This document shows, piece by piece, positions 6,312 through 6,796 of a stretch of 6,796 nucleotides of DNA (position 1 is its first letter; the number at the start of each line of letters is the position of its first letter). The notes under the pieces are model-generated. The model was not told the DNA's origin. It searched no databases and saw only the letters and a list, made by a program, of their open reading frames with translations. Source of the stretch: an uncultured Clostridia bacterium (GTDB lineage: Bacteria; Bacillota; Clostridia; Oscillospirales; Oscillospiraceae). Location of the stretch: NCBI GenBank assembly GCA_946187475.1, contig CAMHRJ010000126.1, positions 1 through 6,796 on the forward strand, in the 5' to 3' direction. Made by a program: the position numbers and the translations under genes.

Positions 6312-6796
6312 ATGATTCATCTGTCTTTTGAGCAGGAAAAACAGCTGATTCAGGGTCTGTGCAAGGCTCTGAACGTGGAGGAAGTCGACGCCCACTATCT
6401 GTCCGAGGTCGTCACCCACTCCGACTTCACCGGCACCTATTCCCACGGCCTGTCCCGTCTGTGCATCTATCTGCGCCAGTACATGGCCAACGCCCTCATT
6501 CCCCAGCCCGACTTCAAGTGCGTCAGCGACAAGGAAGGCTCCCTGGTCTTCGACTGCGGCGGCGGCTCCGGCATCGCTGCGGTGAACCGCGTCTATGACG
6601 AGGTCCTCAAGCGGGCCAAGAAGTACGGCGTGGCTGCCGGCGTGGGCCGCAACAGCGCCAACATCGGCTGCGGCGCCTACTATGGCCACCGCATGGCCGA
6701 GGACAACATGATCGGCATCGTGGTCTCCAACACCTATCCCTGCCAGGCTCCCTTCGGCGGCGCGGACCGTCTGATCGGCACCAACCCCATCATCCT
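6312..6796 (+). CDS. Ldh_2-family malate/lactate-type 2-hydroxyacid dehydrogenase, 3'-truncated
   Basis: The first 161 codons are present; family members run to about 330-360 residues, so under half is visible. The match to the Ldh_2 (malate/L-lactate/ureidoglycolate dehydrogenase) superfamily rests on several parts. These are the N-terminal helical region with YSHGLSRLCIYL (43-54, conserved SHG with H45), FDCGGGSGIAA (80-90), the helix plus GVAAGVGRNSANIGCGAYY (106-124), the MIGIVVSNT strand (133-141) and APFGGADRLIGTNPI (146-160, matching the family's GG..R.LGTNP). These enzymes interconvert 2-hydroxy acids and 2-keto acids with NAD or NADP in the cytosol and are unrelated to classical LDH/MDH. 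Next to a lactate permease, lactate/pyruvate is the natural guess, but malate, ureidoglycolate, sulfolactate and other acids are known substrates of relatives. The usual His of the NSxHFG motif is Asn here (N117), so the substrate or mechanism may differ. Confidence 0.85.
   Translation, partial: MIHLSFEQEKQLIQGLCKALNVEEVDAHYLSEVVTHSDFTGTYSHGLSRLCIYLRQYMANALIPQPDFKCVSDKEGSLVFDCGGGSGIAAVNRVYDEVLKRAKKYGVAAGVGRNSANIGCGAYYGHRMAEDNMIGIVVSNTYPCQAPFGGADRLIGTNPII

Noticed and set aside
1..6796. CRISPR array, tRNA or rRNA gene, insertion sequence, or a defence or phage system
   Set aside because: No spaced direct repeats, RNA gene signatures, transposase or integrase frames, or terminal inverted repeats were seen. 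The only tandem repeats are in-frame protein repeats in the SLH gene.

Overview
The window is GC-rich coding DNA with short AT-rich gaps. Its gene set is an SLH-domain surface protein, a VanW-domain membrane protein, a small XRE regulator, and a lactate permease next to an Ldh_2-type oxidoreductase. Strong Shine-Dalgarno sites and hairpin-plus-T-run terminators follow most units. Together these suggest a high-GC member of the Clostridia, plausibly a gut Oscillospiraceae-type Firmicute. The lineage is inferred from gene content and style, not from a marker gene.

Layout. Positions 1-1128 (+) hold the 3' part of an S-layer-homology (SLH) protein; its start lies outside the window. It ends in a repetitive acidic tail and is followed by a palindromic terminator. 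Positions 1219-2136 (-) encode a membrane-anchored metallo-beta-lactamase-fold hydrolase of the ComEC C-terminal type. It converges on the SLH gene and diverges from the next one. Positions 2267-3760 (+) encode a 497-residue VanW-family membrane protein with a good sigma-A-type promoter upstream and a strong terminator after it. An AT-rich 220-base region follows, with a candidate promoter, an inverted repeat and direct repeats. It leads into a 109-residue XRE/HTH regulator (4031-4360) that has its own terminator. After a structured leader come an L-lactate permease (4574-6253) and, 58 bases on, the first 161 codons of an Ldh_2-family NAD(P)-dependent 2-hydroxyacid dehydrogenase (6312 to the window end).

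How they may work together. The first three genes look like independent cell-surface or envelope genes. The last two form a probable operon that imports a small 2-hydroxycarboxylate, probably lactate, and oxidises it or forms it from the keto acid. The XRE gene just upstream may regulate itself and possibly the operon, but its terminator makes it a separate unit. No defence system, CRISPR array, RNA gene, insertion sequence or phage gene is visible. The points most worth a second look are the permease leader (an orphan strong Shine-Dalgarno and an anti-SD-containing hairpin), an Asn where the Ldh_2 family usually has a conserved His, and the operator-like repeats ahead of the XRE gene.
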